Shown here in pieces: positions 22,741-34,038 of a stretch of DNA of 64,000 nucleotides (the first letter of the stretch is position 1; every line of letters begins with the position of its first letter). The position numbers and the translations under genes are program-made. Source of the stretch: Batillaria attramentaria (lineage: Eukaryota > Mollusca > Gastropoda > Batillariidae); contig JACVVK020000143.1 in assembly GCA_018292915.2 (NCBI GenBank), positions 1,160,001-1,224,000 of the forward strand. Reading direction: 5' to 3'. The notes beneath the pieces are model-generated. The model worked only from the letters and a program-made list of their open reading frames with translations, was not told the origin of the DNA and searched no databases.

Positions 22741-24762
22741 ACAATGCCCCACGAAATACACAGTAACAACAACACTGTCAATGTTAGCAACACCACGCCC
22801 CACGATATACACAGTAACAACAACACTGTCAATGTTAGCAACACCACGCCCCACGATATACACAGTAACAACAACACTGTCAATGTTAGCAACACCACGC
22901 CCCACGATATACACAGTAACAACAACACTGTCAATGTTAGCAACACCATGCCCCACGATATACACAGCAACAACAACACTGTCAATGTTAGCAACACCAC
23001 GCCCCACGAAATACGCAGCAACAACAACACTGTCAATGTTAGCAACACCACGCCCCACGAAATACGCAGCAACAACAACACTGTCAATGTTAGCAACACC
23101 ACGCCCCACGAAATACACAGCAACAACAACACTGTCAATGTTAGCAACACCACGCCCCACGAAATACACAGCAACAACAACACTGTCAATGTTAGCAACA
23201 CCACGCCCCACGATATACACAGCAACAACAACACTGTCAATGTTAGCAACACCACGCTCCACGAAATACACATCAACAACAACACTGTCAATGTTAGCAA
23301 CACCACGCCCCACGATATACACAGCAACAACACTGTCAATGTTAGCAACACCACGCCCCACGAAATACACAGCAACAACACTGTCAATGTTAGCAACACC
23401 ATGCCCCACGAAATACGCAGCAACAACAACACTGTCAATGTTAGCAACACCACGCCCCACGATATACACAGCAACAACACTGTCAATGTTAGCAACACCA
23501 CGCCCCACGATATACACAGCAACAACAACACTGTCAATGTTAGCAACACCACGCCCAACGATATACACAGCAACAAAAACACTGTCAATGTTAGCAACAC
23601 CACGCCCCACGATATACACAGCAACAACAACACTGTCAATGTTAGCAACACCACGCCCCACGATATACACAGCAACAACAACACTGTCAATGTTAGCAAC
23701 ACCACGCCCCACGATATACACAGCAACAACACTGTCAATGTTAGCAACACCACGCCCCACGATATACAAAGCAACAACAACACTGTCAATGTTAGCAACA
23801 CCACGCCCCACGATATACACAGCAACAACAACACTGTCAATGTTAGCAACACCACGCCCCACTATATACACAGCAACAACAACACTGTCAATGTTAGCAA
23901 CACCATGCCCCACGATATACACAGCAACAACAACACTGTCAATGTTAGCAACACCACGCCCCACGATATACACAGCAACAACAACACTGTCAATGTTAGC
24001 AACACCACGCCCCACGATATACACAGCAACAACAACACTGTCAATGTTAGCAACACCACGCCCCACGATATACACAGCAACAACAACACTGTCAATGTTA
24101 GCAACACCACGCCCCACGATATACACAGCAACAACAACACTGTCAATGTTAGCAACACCATGCCCCACGATATACACAGCAACAACACTGTCAATGTTAG
24201 CAACACCACGCCCCACGATATACACAGCATCAACAACACTGTCAATGTTAGCAACACCATGCCCCACGATATACACAGCAACAACAACACTGTCAATGTT
24301 AGCAACACCACGCCCCACGATATACACAGCAACAACAACACTGTCAATGTTAGCACACCACGCCCCACGATATACACGCAACAACAACACTGTCAATGTT
24401 AGCACACCACGCCCCACGATATACACAGCAACAACAACACTGTCAATGTTAGCAACACCACGCCCCACGATATACACAGCAACAACAACACTGTCAATGT
24501 TAGCAACACCACGCCCCACGAAATACACAGCAACAACAACACTGTCAATGTTAGCAACACCACGCCCCACGAAATACACAGCAACAACAACACTGTCAAT
24601 GTTAGCAACACCACGCCCCACGATATACACAGCAACAACAACACTGTCAATGTTAGCAACACCACGCCCCACGAAATACACAGCAACAACAACACTGTCA
24701 ATGTTAGCAACACCACGCCCCACGAAATACACAGCAACAACAACACTGTCCATGTTAGCAAG
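22741..24762. repeat. 51-bp tandem array, about 40 units, in the A1-B1 intron
   Basis: Units of 51 bp, with some of 48 bp (one aac lost) and a few with one-base losses (24350-24410). The unit accacgccccacgatataca, cagcaacaacaacactgtca, atgttagcaac lacks stop codons in several frames, so open frames over 400 residues appear on both strands. The terminal units keep the older gaaatac form, while central ones carry gatatac. Confidence 0.95.
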
Positions 24763-24824
24763 TTGTTAGCAAACCTGTTAGGATCAGTAGACCTACGATT
24801 CCTTGTGCTGGAAAATATTCTCAC

Positions 24825-25054
24825 CGTTTGGTCGGGGTGGTTGAACACGTTAGTGAACACGCTCTGTGGGGCGGCGCCATTCACTCTGTAGGTCACTCGA
24901 GTGAAGGTGGCTGTCTCCTTGGGGTCAACCTCGTACACGACTTTGAAAACAGCAGTCGGGTCCGTTGGTGTGACGGTTCTTTCTCCATTAGCCTCAGTTA
25001 CAGAGGCCACGTTTAGCTCGTGGACTTTTTTGAAGATGGCTGCCTGGCACGTGG
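24825..25054 (-). CDS. Gene 1 module 1, first half-exon (A1)
   Basis: This 230-base exon has a TTTCAG acceptor and a GTGAGA donor; it enters in phase 1 and leaves in phase 0. It codes for about 76 residues starting TCQAAIFKKVH and containing VFKVVYEVDPKETATF and YRVNGAAP. Alternating hydrophobic and polar residues suggest beta strands. I do not recognise the family. A near-identical copy (A2) lies at 18044-18273. The Cys near its start pairs in principle with the Cys near the end of B1, as in disulfide-closed extracellular beta domains. That pairing is inference. Confidence 0.75.
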
Positions 25055-25099
25055 CTGAAACATGAGGCATGGCCATACATATGGGCACAGGAGACAAAT

Positions 25100-25200
25100 G
25101 ACAAATGAGAAACCTTTATACCTTTATTTTTCAACTGTAGAAGATGTTGGCCATCGGTCAGTTCAAAGCCTTGCCGTTGCTAAACTACAGAAACTTTGTG
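25100..25200 (-). mobile_element. LINE family A copy e: 3' end scrap
   Basis: It carries the complement of the 3' UTR (ctttatttttcaactgtaga, then gccttgccgttgctaaacta) and is cut off at an (AG)n where copy b ends. Confidence 0.55.
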
Positions 25201-25218
25201 GAGAGAGAGAGAGAGAGA

Positions 25219-27778
25219 GATGATGATGATGATGAAACTTTATTTATCAACGGTAAAAGTTTTGACAGAAATTCGCCAGTTTGCAAACTTGCCGTTGCTA
25301 ATACTACAGAGACTATCTACTAAGGGAAAAAAAGGGAGCAAAATATAAAAGGTATTATGCACTAAACTACAAGAAACAAAACCATAGAGAAAAACGTCCA
25401 TCAGGTCAAAACGCATTCACACACACGTACGACCTTTGTAAACACAAATCACTGATATAATACTGAATTGATGTAAAATAGAAAATCAAAATAACAAGTT
25501 GCCGCGTAACGTACGTTACGTGCGATCCATCAGGTACTGTTTGAGTGCACGCTTAAACGTAGAAGTAGATATATTTAGTTTCAGGTGTGAAGGGAGAGAA
25601 TTCCATTGTAATGCTCCAGCGAAGGAAAGGCTTGTTTTGAATAAGTCAATACGGGGTAATGGTAAGCGCAGGATGCCATTCCTCGAGGTCCTCACATGCT
25701 GCTGATTTAAATTAAAAAGAGTTTCCAGATATGGTGGCATTGGTCTCGTTGAAGATTTTATGTATGAATACACACTTATTGTAAGTAAGCTGGTGTTCAA
25801 GGCTAAGAAGATTAAGTTTTTTAAATTTTTCGCTAGTTGGAGAGGTTCTGGAAGAACCATTTTAACAGCTCTCTTGTAAAGCGAATTGAGTCTGGCCATG
25901 TGGACATCGCTGCACCCGTCCCAAACAGTGGAGGCATAAGTAACATGTGAGGTTATATGTGCGTTAAAAAACAGCTTTCGGCTATGGATATCAGTTATGT
26001 GCCTTAGCTGAGAAAGTAAATATACATTTTTCGAAAGAGTTTTACACAGAGCATTTATTTGGGCCTCCCATTTCAGCTGATCGTCAACAATGACACCTAA
26101 AAATCGATGGTTTGTAACTTGCTGAACCGGCTGGCCGTTCAGACAAAGGTTTAATGGGGACAGATGGCGCTGATGTTTTTGCCGCGTTGTAACTAGCATA
26201 CTTTGTGTTTTATTGGGATGTAAGACCATGTGGTTGTCATGACACCATGTTACTACTTCATTTATGCTATCTTGCAAACACATGTTAATTTCTGATACGT
26301 GTTTGCCGGTAGCATGCAAACTAGTATCATCAGCAAACATATCGCAGTTTACATTTGTGTTAGTGACATGCAGGGGTAGGTCGTTAATAAACAGGAGAAA
26401 CAGCAATGGGCCTAAGATGGACCCCTGCGGTACCCCATAACGAACATGCCCATCGGCGGAGTATTTACCGTTGATATAGACACTCTGCTTTCTATCATCT
26501 AGATATGAGCGGAAGAACGACAGTGCACTTTTGTCTATTTGATAGACTTCAAGCTTTTTTAAAAGAATACCGTGATCCACCAAGTCAAAGGCCTTACGTA
26601 GATCTAGGAAAACAGTGCCAGACATTAGATTGTTATTTACTGCAGATAGCCATTTGTCAATTATACCTGTCAACGCAGTATGACATGAATGGTTTGGTCT
26701 GAACCCAGACTGGCTAATACTGAGGAAGTTATTTTGTTCAAGAAATTCAAGCAAATGAGTGTGAACATGCCTCTCCAATGGCTTTGACAAAGCCGACAGT
26801 ACTGAGATGGGACGATAATTGTTGATATCGTTCAGATCTTTTGACTTGGGAATTGGTACTACTTTTGCTTTTTTAAGCAGATTTGGGAAGCAACCTTGAT
26901 CGATACAAAGGTTGAAAATAAAGGTTAGAGAATCGATAGTGTGTGGTAACGACATTTTTAAGGCTTCACTGTTGATTCCATAAATTCCAGTTGATTTTTG
27001 TTTGGCATGCTTTCAATATACCTCCGACTTCTGCCACTGTTATGTATGGGATGTGAAATGTTTTAGAAATATGTTTAGCCTCACAGTGACGCCTGAGACA
27101 ACTAGGAATAGTGTATGGAGCAGTGTTGCTATCGTGTGCTGACTGAGCTAGTGATTCAGCAGCAGATAAAAATTGGGTATTAAATTTATCAGCAGTAAAT
27201 TCAGGTGGAATTTCAGAGTTGGTTTTACCCTTAGTGATCATATTAGAGCTTTCCAAATGGATGAGGTGTCATGGTTATCGGAGATCAGCTGGTTAAAGTA
27301 AGATTTCTTAGCGGCTCTAACTAAATATTTTACAAGGTTACGTTGACGTTTGTATTCGTCAAATCGTTTTCCCTTTTTGAGTTTATCCCTAAGCGCCATT
27401 GCTTTTTTAATATCACTAGTTAACCACGGCGGTAGTTCAGCACGTTTGACACGTTTTTCTCTCAAAGGTGCATGCTTGTCAAGGACCCCGAGGAACAGAT
27501 TCATCCAGCATGATAAGGCACTATCAGGACAAGTATGATTATACACATCATTGAAGGATGTATAACTCAAATCCTTAAGAAACGCATGCTTATCAAACGT
27601 TTTGAAGGAGCGGTATATGATAGAGGTATGCCGCTTCCGCCTAGGTTTGTCAAGTTTCATTGCGACTTCACAGCACACTGCACTGTGATCGCTGATGGCA
27701 AGATCTGGAATGTGAACGTTTACTATCTTATCACAGTTTGTGGAGTAGATGTGATCTATGAGTGTAGAAGATGTTGAT

Positions 27779-27780
<2 letters not shown>
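25219..27780 (-). pseudogene. LINE family A copy b: RT intact, endonuclease frameshifted
   Basis: The 3' tail (ATG)n starts at 25219, next to (AG)n. The minus-strand frame 26955-25516 holds a complete RT (INNYRPISVLSALSKPLERH, SGFRPNHSCHTAL, VFLDLRKAFDLVDH, YGVPQGSILGPLL, CDMFADDTS). Upstream frames 27256-26966 and 27780-27238 continue the linker and late endonuclease (AISDHSAVC) in shifted frames. The 5' truncation abuts (AG)n at 27781-27814. Confidence 0.85.
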
Positions 27781-27817
<37 letters not shown>

Positions 27818-27829
27818 TTCAATCATCAA

Positions 27830-28145
27830 TCATTCGTTCATTTTGTCAAACGTTGAGGGGACTCGGTAGTTATACTGTTCGCTAAAAGGTCACATAAACC
27901 GTTAAAAGGTCATATTACGGGGCGGAAGGGGGTGGAGGTGGGGGGGGGGGGGTTCTGAATATAGCCCGGTCTACTGCAGGCTGCCGCCACTTTCACTTTA
28001 TACAATACAAACCTGAATATGGACGATCATACAAAATACTGAACAAATTAACGCGTCGGTTTGGCAGCAAATGAAGAGAGAATGAAAATGTCCAAGCTTA
28101 GTGGAAGGTATAGGTGATAATTATATAGACCTAGAACTGCCTTAC
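27830..28145. other. Intron without recognised feature
   Basis: It lies between LINE copy b and the signal-peptide exon. A G-rich run lies at 27935-27952. Nothing else is recognised. Confidence 0.5.
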
Positions 28146-28215
28146 CATTGGCCAGATGTGGCACAGCCAAGGAGGAGACAGCCACGCACAGCAAGAATCG
28201 CAGGGAGACAATCAT
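28146..28215 (-). CDS. Gene 1 exon 2: initiator Met and signal peptide
   Basis: The exon starts after an acceptor TTGCAG, so its first base is 28233, with 18 leader bases before the ATG at 28215-28213. It codes for 23 residues: a short MIVSLR start, a hydrophobic stretch FLLCVAVSSLAV, then PHLAN. This is a typical signal peptide, so the product enters the secretory pathway. It ends in phase 1 at a GTAAGG donor (28145). The next module exon has the matching phase. It could in principle belong to another secreted protein, but no other exon chain is available on this strand. Confidence 0.7.
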
Positions 28216-28500
28216 CTTCTCTGGGTTTCACCTCTGCAACAGAGCGTAGCACGTATTTTTCCGATTCGATTGTATAATTATGTGGTCTGTTAGCATCCCA
28301 CGACGTGCAAACGACGTGTGACAGTGAGCTTTGCTCCGAGTCGACTCGTTGTGTGCACCACTATCTTTACTTCAGAACCCCTCAAGCGCAGGAGGTGTTG
28401 ATGGACAATGACTGGTCGCGGGCTAGCGGGCAATTCCGGAAATAGCAGGGACAGCACAGCCTGTGGTAGTACACTCTCACGCAGTATATACTTCATTACA

Positions 28501-28592
28501 CCCCATCAAGCTGTGGTATACCTTCGCTAAAGCTCAGGGTTGATTTGCGTCTTAGATCAAAATACTCGTCGGTATACCACAGCTTGATGGGG
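28501..28592. repeat. Short perfect hairpin in the first intron
   Basis: Bases 28501-28522 (ccccatcaagctgtggtata, then cc) recur exactly inverted at 28571-28592, with a 48-base loop. It could be a small foldback element. Confidence 0.85.
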
Positions 28593-28639
28593 AATAACAG
28601 CTAACGAATTAGTTTTTTGACGCAGTGCGCAAGAAAATA

Positions 28640-29442
28640 GTCAAAAGTTCACAATGTGTTTTTGGCAGAGTAAGTCACACTAGGCTGATTAAAGGGAAAG
28701 CAAAGTAAAACTTCTCGATTTAACCCAGTCACGTGACGCACGACCCAAAGTTCAGTTTTACAATTATTACGGTTTGCGGCTGCATGAATCTAAACGGATT
28801 CGGAAACAAAAACAACAACAAACAGTCCCCCTCCCAAAACACCACCACCACCACCACCACCACCACCACCACCACCACCACCAACAACAATAACCCGACT
28901 GTATGACAACTGTGGTAATGTAACCGAAAATGTAAAGAAAGTTTAAGATTGCTTTCATTTGTGGCAATGACACGCTTGGTTGAATTTGAGCGACATCACG
29001 GTATTTTCAGTAGACATTTTGTGTTTTGTTTTGGGCACTGTAAGCCAAGAATATGGCCCAAAAAGGCAAACGTTTTTGCAGATTACGTCACAAGCCACTC
29101 AGAAAGTGCATGGTATGTGAAACGTTCCTAATTAATTTTACTAAGTCACGTGATACCCGACTCCCACACAGTTGTTTTACCACATTCACCATTTCCGGCT
29201 GAATTTCAAGTGAATGGTGATTACTTAAGATGTGGCTATCGAGGTAACTCAATAGTCAGTCTTGAAAAATAACTTTTGAATTGCTTTCGTTTGTCGCAGT
29301 GTGGCTTGGTCAGATTAGCAGTGGATATTCTGTTCAAAAAAACCATAACGACCTAGAAACGATGAGCTGCCAGATTCCCGTTGGATGCGGCACAGACTGG
29401 CACTGCTAGAATGTTTTTCATTTTTCATTACACAGTCACAGC

Positions 29443-29525
<83 letters not shown>

Positions 29526-30480
29526 AACACCGCTTTCCTCTTTTCATAGCTATCTCCTATGGCGTCTTTCATTATTTCGACACACCGGTGACGCGGCTAT
29601 GCCGCGAGTCTGACCGGCTGTCGGCCGTAATGACTGTTTTAGGCCGGAAAAGCGCGACACGCATGTGGAGACGTGCAAGAATGCTGCCAGGAAAGCTAAG
29701 AACTGAAATGAATTTGATCATATTGTTCAGTCAGTAAGACTTTCATCTTCCCACCCAAAGCTATTTTATTTCGAAAATTTTATTCATGTAAGGACACGAG
29801 TCATATTTGTTCGACTGCAATGAGACTCGGGAGCTATTTTGCAGTTTAACACGAAGCTGACAAAAAATACCACGTTAATTCCAGTAGTTTCAAAACAGAC
29901 ATGTATCCGTGATGTCTTTGTGACTTGCATGCCAATTTTTGTGAGGTAGGATGCTTTAGTGTTTTCGCAATTTAAAAAAAAAATCAGAGCAGTTCGAAAT
30001 CCTCGGCGAAGAACCGGCCAACCGTCTGTTTGATACAGGCTGGTTCTTAGCCGGGGCGAGTGCTGGTTCATAGCCACAAAATATTCACTACCAATTTTCT
30101 TTCTCGAACTGCACGCGATCTAAGCCACAAATTGCATTAATTTTCTAGGTGTGGCTGCAAGACATATTATAAAACTGGGACGTTTTCATAAACGTCACTT
30201 TCCTTTCTGTAATTTTATATTATCGCGAATGAAAGTGAATTTTCTACAGAAAATTGCTTCCAACGTGAGTGTACGCGCAAGTAGCACCACAAAAACCACA
30301 TACGAGTTGAATAGAGACCTTCTGCGACAAGACAGGCCAACCTCAGATCAAGACAAGCTTTCACAAGTACAGCGCAGATGATTTTCTGAGAGAAGTCGCG
30401 TGCGGCCAAGCAACGCTAGCGCTCCACGCCGCAAGCCGGTCAGAATCGGGATAGCCGCGTCACCGGTGTGATGGAGAGGG
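28640..30480. other. Intron 1 with diverged repeats and inverted segments
   Basis: The segments around 28640-28990 and 29100-29330 look like diverged direct copies (cagtcacgtgac and aagtcacgtgat in similar contexts). Bases 29578-29620 (accggtgacgcggctatgcc) recur inverted at 30425-30475, suggesting a decayed terminal-inverted-repeat element of about 0.9 kb. Microsatellites: (ACC)n 28841-28882 and (GA)n 29446-29521. No coding potential is seen. Confidence 0.4.
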
Positions 30481-31045
30481 AGTAATTTCTCCATCACAAC
30501 ATCCTCTGTCCGGGAAAGTTGACCATTTTGAGATACATGTATTTTCATAAGTCTCGCGTCTGGCGGTTTGAGACAAAGACACTATGAGGAAAATCACACA
30601 AACAATGCTGGGATTACGCTAGCATGTTACATCGTATGACCTTCCCAAATACACACAAAAGATGATCGCTATTTAGTTCTGTACAAATAAAACTGGCTGA
30701 GAACGTTTAGAAACAAACAGAAGAAGACAGAGACAAAGAACACCAACAAAAACAAACAAAAAGCGACAGAAAACAACAACAACAACAAGAACAAATCAAA
30801 ACTTGTACCTGACTAAAAAGCGACTGTAACTTAAACAAAGACATTTTGAGATTTCCTTTGTATTTTTAACAAAATCAAATCAAAACTATTCTTCTTCTCA
30901 TGGTATACTTAAGTAAAAAAGGAAATTTAAAGATGTGGTTCCAAAAGTACACAGTATAGTAGCGAACATAACTGTGTAACCAACAAAGTTTCCCGAGTGT
31001 CTACATAGTGAGAGTTAACACTTCCTTACACGAAGATGTACTTAC
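30481..31045. other. Promoter-proximal intron without recognised feature
   Basis: AT-rich sequence with A-rich stretches (30720-30800). It lies downstream of the leader exon of gene 1. No element is recognised. Confidence 0.4.
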
Positions 31046-31060
31046 CTCGGTTTCTCACGC
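31046..31060 (-). other. Gene 1 non-coding exon 1 (5' leader)
   Basis: A short leader exon is inferred between the TATA box and the donor at 31045-31044, where the exon end CGAG is followed by GTAAGTAC. It would splice across a 2.8-kb intron to the acceptor at 28235-28234 (TTGCAG) in front of the initiator ATG. The exact 5' end is not visible. Confidence 0.5.
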
Positions 31061-31080
31061 AGCCTCTCCTCTCCCTGTTC

Positions 31081-31088
31081 CTTTTATA
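31081..31088 (-). promoter_or_regulatory. TATA box of gene 1
   Basis: On the minus strand these bases read TATAAAAG. About 25-35 bases downstream is the expected start site (about 31050-31060), followed within 20 bases by a strong donor (GTAAGTAC) at 31045. This promoter plus short leader exon lies upstream of the signal-peptide exon. The start site itself is inferred from spacing. Confidence 0.6.
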
Positions 31089-31375
31089 CACTACAGCCAG
31101 CAATGACGCAATGTCGGCTCTGAATGGGCAGAGCTTTTGTGACTTTTTCCCTTTCATCATACTGAGAAAACAGTTTTGTTGGGTTATCGTCCTTACTCCC
31201 CCCTCCCCCCCCCCCCCCCCCCCCCCCCCCGCGACAGATGCATCCTCATTCAGATTTTGTATGAACAGGCTCCAGATGTTCAGGGGAGAAATATCATTAT
31301 CGCAGTATTGATTGGGGAAGTCTCCGCTGAAATCTAAAGAACCCCAAACAATATGGTCCTCTCTCGTACAGAATA

Positions 31376-32265
31376 CAGAATACAGAATACTTTATTAATC
31401 CCATATTTGGGAAATTGCAGTTCTGGCCCGCATACTAATAAGACACAAATGATAAACATTTTGATAAAAGAGACTACAAAAATAAGTAAAACAGACAGTC
31501 TTGACAACTAAGATTACTTAAAATCACGAATAAAACACACTATAATAAAATTCCTGTCACAGTCAACACTCATTGATACATCCATTCCGGCATTCACGCT
31601 GCACATTTACTCGCTCTGCTCTCTCTCTCTCTCCCTCCCCCCCCCCTCTCTCTCTCTCCTCGATCCCCACATACACCCCTCTCTCTCTCGTGTGCGTCCT
31701 GCTTGAATTGGCAGCTCTAATAGCTGTGGGCAGAAAGGATCTTGAATATCAGGTAGTCCTAGCTCTGGGTACTCTAAACCTACCACTACGTACTATAGTC
31801 AAGTTGTCTAGGTCCTGTCTGAGGGGATGTGTCTCGTCACTGAGGATGTCAGTAAGTTTGTTCTTCGTTCGTCGGTCGTACAGTGTACCAAGTGTGTCTT
31901 GTGTCCTCCCGATCACCCCACCCGCTTTCTTGATCAGTTTATCCAACCTACCACTATCCTATTTTGTCAGATTCCCACCCCAGCAAGTTAAGCCAAAAGA
32001 CAATACACTACAAACTACTGATGAGTAAAACATTTGTAGAAGCTGAGGACAGACATCAAAAGACCTCAGTTTTCTCAGACAGTACAGACGTGTGTGTGCT
32101 TTCTTAAGGACAGAATCGGTGTTTTGCTTCCAGCTCAAGGTGTTATCCAGCACAACCCCTAGGTACTTATACATCTGTACTCGTTCGACTTCTGCCCCTT
32201 TGATGATGACAGGGCTAGGTGTAACTTTGTTCTTCCTGAAGTCGATCACCATTTCCTTAGTTTTG
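31376..32265 (-). pseudogene. Rex1/Babar-like LINE, 3' part
   Basis: The minus strand codes for MVIDFRKNKVTPSPVIIKG, VQMYKYLGVVLDNTLSWKQN, KAHTRLYCLRKLRSF and, in a shifted frame, LYDRRTKNKLTDILSD and then THPLR. The 3' end is a (GTATTCT)n-type tail at 31376-31397. These features are typical of Rex1-type elements. Its upstream RT part (YADDTA) is at 34205-34470, separated by piggyBac-like sequence. Confidence 0.72.
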
Positions 32266-33462
32266 TTAAGTTGTTTCTCTATAGAGAAACACCTTTATGA
32301 GACGGGGCAGATTTTGCTACGCGCAGCAGCAAGTTTCAGTGATACAAAACAAGACTGTGACGTTTCTCCACACAATACTTACTTTCACACACACAGTGAC
32401 GTAACGAAATCTGCGTCATAGACACCTTACGTGCACACTATGCTGCTGCGTTCTTTTTGGCGGGAGTTGTGAGACGTGTGTGTGTGTGTGTGGACGGATG
32501 TAATGATGGCTATCTCCTAAACCACCTCGTTGGAGGCCTTTTTACTTTGAGATAAAATGGGAATTCACCTTCTCCAGAGCTACCTTTCACGATTTTTAGC
32601 CTGCCGCATTTTCAGAAGAGTTATCGCCGATTTTAAAAAAATCGGTCATGTTACGAATTTTTTCGAAAAAAATGTTCAAATGGCTTCATTTTCTGAAAAT
32701 GGGAAGATCATCCAATTATACTGCCTGTTTTCGTAGCACAGCTCTATAGCTCTGACAGGTTTTGTGTAAGAAAAATATTTCCGAGGTAGGGGTGGTTTGC
32801 ATATAAATTCAAATATCTATGAAAAGACTCCTTCAAATTACTCATCATTCCGGTATTTTTGTCATTTGTGCCAACTGCACATATGACATGAACTACTGCA
32901 CTATTATAGCTTTAGTATTAAGAATAACAGAACTTTTAGATAAACACATTTTTCACGTTCTGCGAGAAGCGCCGGTCAAAAAAAGTTCCAATTTTGCAAT
33001 TTCGTAAGTACAATCCAAGGCACTTAAGTCCACGTTTCATCAGCTCTCTAGATCTTGCAGATTTTATGTCAAAATTAATTCAGTCACGGAAGTCACAAAA
33101 GCAACAAGGAAATCACAAGATATGAAGAAGTATCATCTGTGAGACGAGCAGCGTGAGGCTGACGTCAAATGTTTGGTTCACAGACAAAATGTGCAAGTAT
33201 CTTCACTGCTTCCGACATTTCATCAGCCGTCTAGATCTTCCAGATTTCATGTGAAAAATAATTTAGTCGGAGAAGTCACAAAGCCAACAGGGAAATCACA
33301 AGACATGAACAAGCATCCTCAGACGATCTCAGTGCTAGAGGCTGACGTCAAAAGTTTAGTTCACTGAATTGACGTCATCTCTCTCTCTCTGTATGACGAC
33401 CTGCCTGAGGCTGACGTCAAATGTTTAGTTCACGGAACTGACGTCTCTCTCTCTCTCTCTCT

Positions 33463-33620
33463 GTGGAGCCAGGGTGGCCGAATGGTAGAGCGTTGGACTT
33501 TCAATGCTTGGGCCGAGAGTTCGAATCCCGGCCGCTGGGGCCAAATATTTGTGCTGGCCTTTTTCTCGTTGCCCTGTCTTTAATATCACCCTTATTTGGT
33601 CCTAAACACTCACCCACCCA
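33463..33620 (+). mobile_element. SINE family 2 copy
   Basis: The head is gagccagggtggccgaatgg tagagcgttggactttcaat, the B-box gagttcgaatcccggcc, and the body ends in tcctaaacactcacccaccc. It is a leucine/serine-tRNA-like head lacking a mature tRNA fold context. Confidence 0.78.
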
Positions 33621-33639
33621 CCCTCTCTCTCTGCCTCTC

Positions 33640-34038
33640 TCTCTCTCTCTCACATCATTTAAGACGTACCTACACAAGTATCTTTTGGAAAGTTCCGGGG
33701 ATGCAGCCAGTCTTCTTCATCATTGATTATAATGTACCCCTCCAGTCATATTTCACGCTTGATTTCACCTGTCTGCTAGAAATGGCTGTTATACTCATTA
33801 TGTTTGGCTTGACATTACTTGATATGCTCCGTTGTATTTTATTTGTTTGTTTTTAGCTTTGCCTTTTTTCCTCTTTTTTTTATTTTATTTTATTTTTTAT
33901 TTTTTAGTTTGGATCATGTAGTACTTCTTAGTTCTTTTTTCTGTTTTCGTTTTCTGTAGCAAGGACAAGTTGTAAGATAAGCACTTGTGCTTAACACTTA
34001 TATCCTTGTAAAATAAAGTTCATTCATTCATTCATTCT
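33640..34038 (+). mobile_element. LINE 3' end fragment
   Basis: The plus strand codes for SFKTYLHKYLLES, the final residues of a CR1/L2-like ORF. A 3' UTR ends ccttgtaaaataaagttcat (TCAT)n at 34035. Confidence 0.55.

Larger units (their letters stand above)
1..31060 (-). other. Gene 1 span: secreted iduronate-2-sulfatase-like gene with two extra N-terminal modules (3' end outside window)
   Basis: This is an inferred multi-exon gene read leftwards. Coding exons in order: 28215-28146, 25054-24825, 22546-22384, 18273-18044, 17795-17633, 9620-9433, 9203-9026, 7952-7867, 7155-6975, 6596-6430, 6069-5943, 4813-4507 and 1900-1747. Exit phases are 1,0,1,0,1,0,1,0,1,0,1,2,0 and every junction keeps the frame. 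About 2244 coding bases are visible. By analogy with gene 2 a final exon of about 198 bases lies left of position 1, giving about 813 residues. The sulfatase part keeps the family metal-binding DD, the Cys-x-Pro-Ser-Arg formylglycine site and the SDHG motif. The product should be secreted or lysosomal and hydrolyse a sulfate ester, by family an iduronate-2-sulfate. The joining of module exons to sulfatase exons is inference from phase, strand and order. The alternative is two genes with missing exons. Confidence 0.72.

Noticed and set aside
22687..24769. Very long open frames (over 400 to nearly 700 residues) on both strands
   Set aside because: They are the 51-bp tandem repeat read in stop-free frames. 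Several frames on both strands are open at once and the array sits in an intron of gene 1.
33470..33540. tRNA-like sequences with A and B boxes (also 1290, 13870, 48270, 50450, 53030, 62200, 63760)
   Set aside because: Each is followed by a family-specific SINE body and occurs in several copies with varying arms. I see no mature tRNA gene context.
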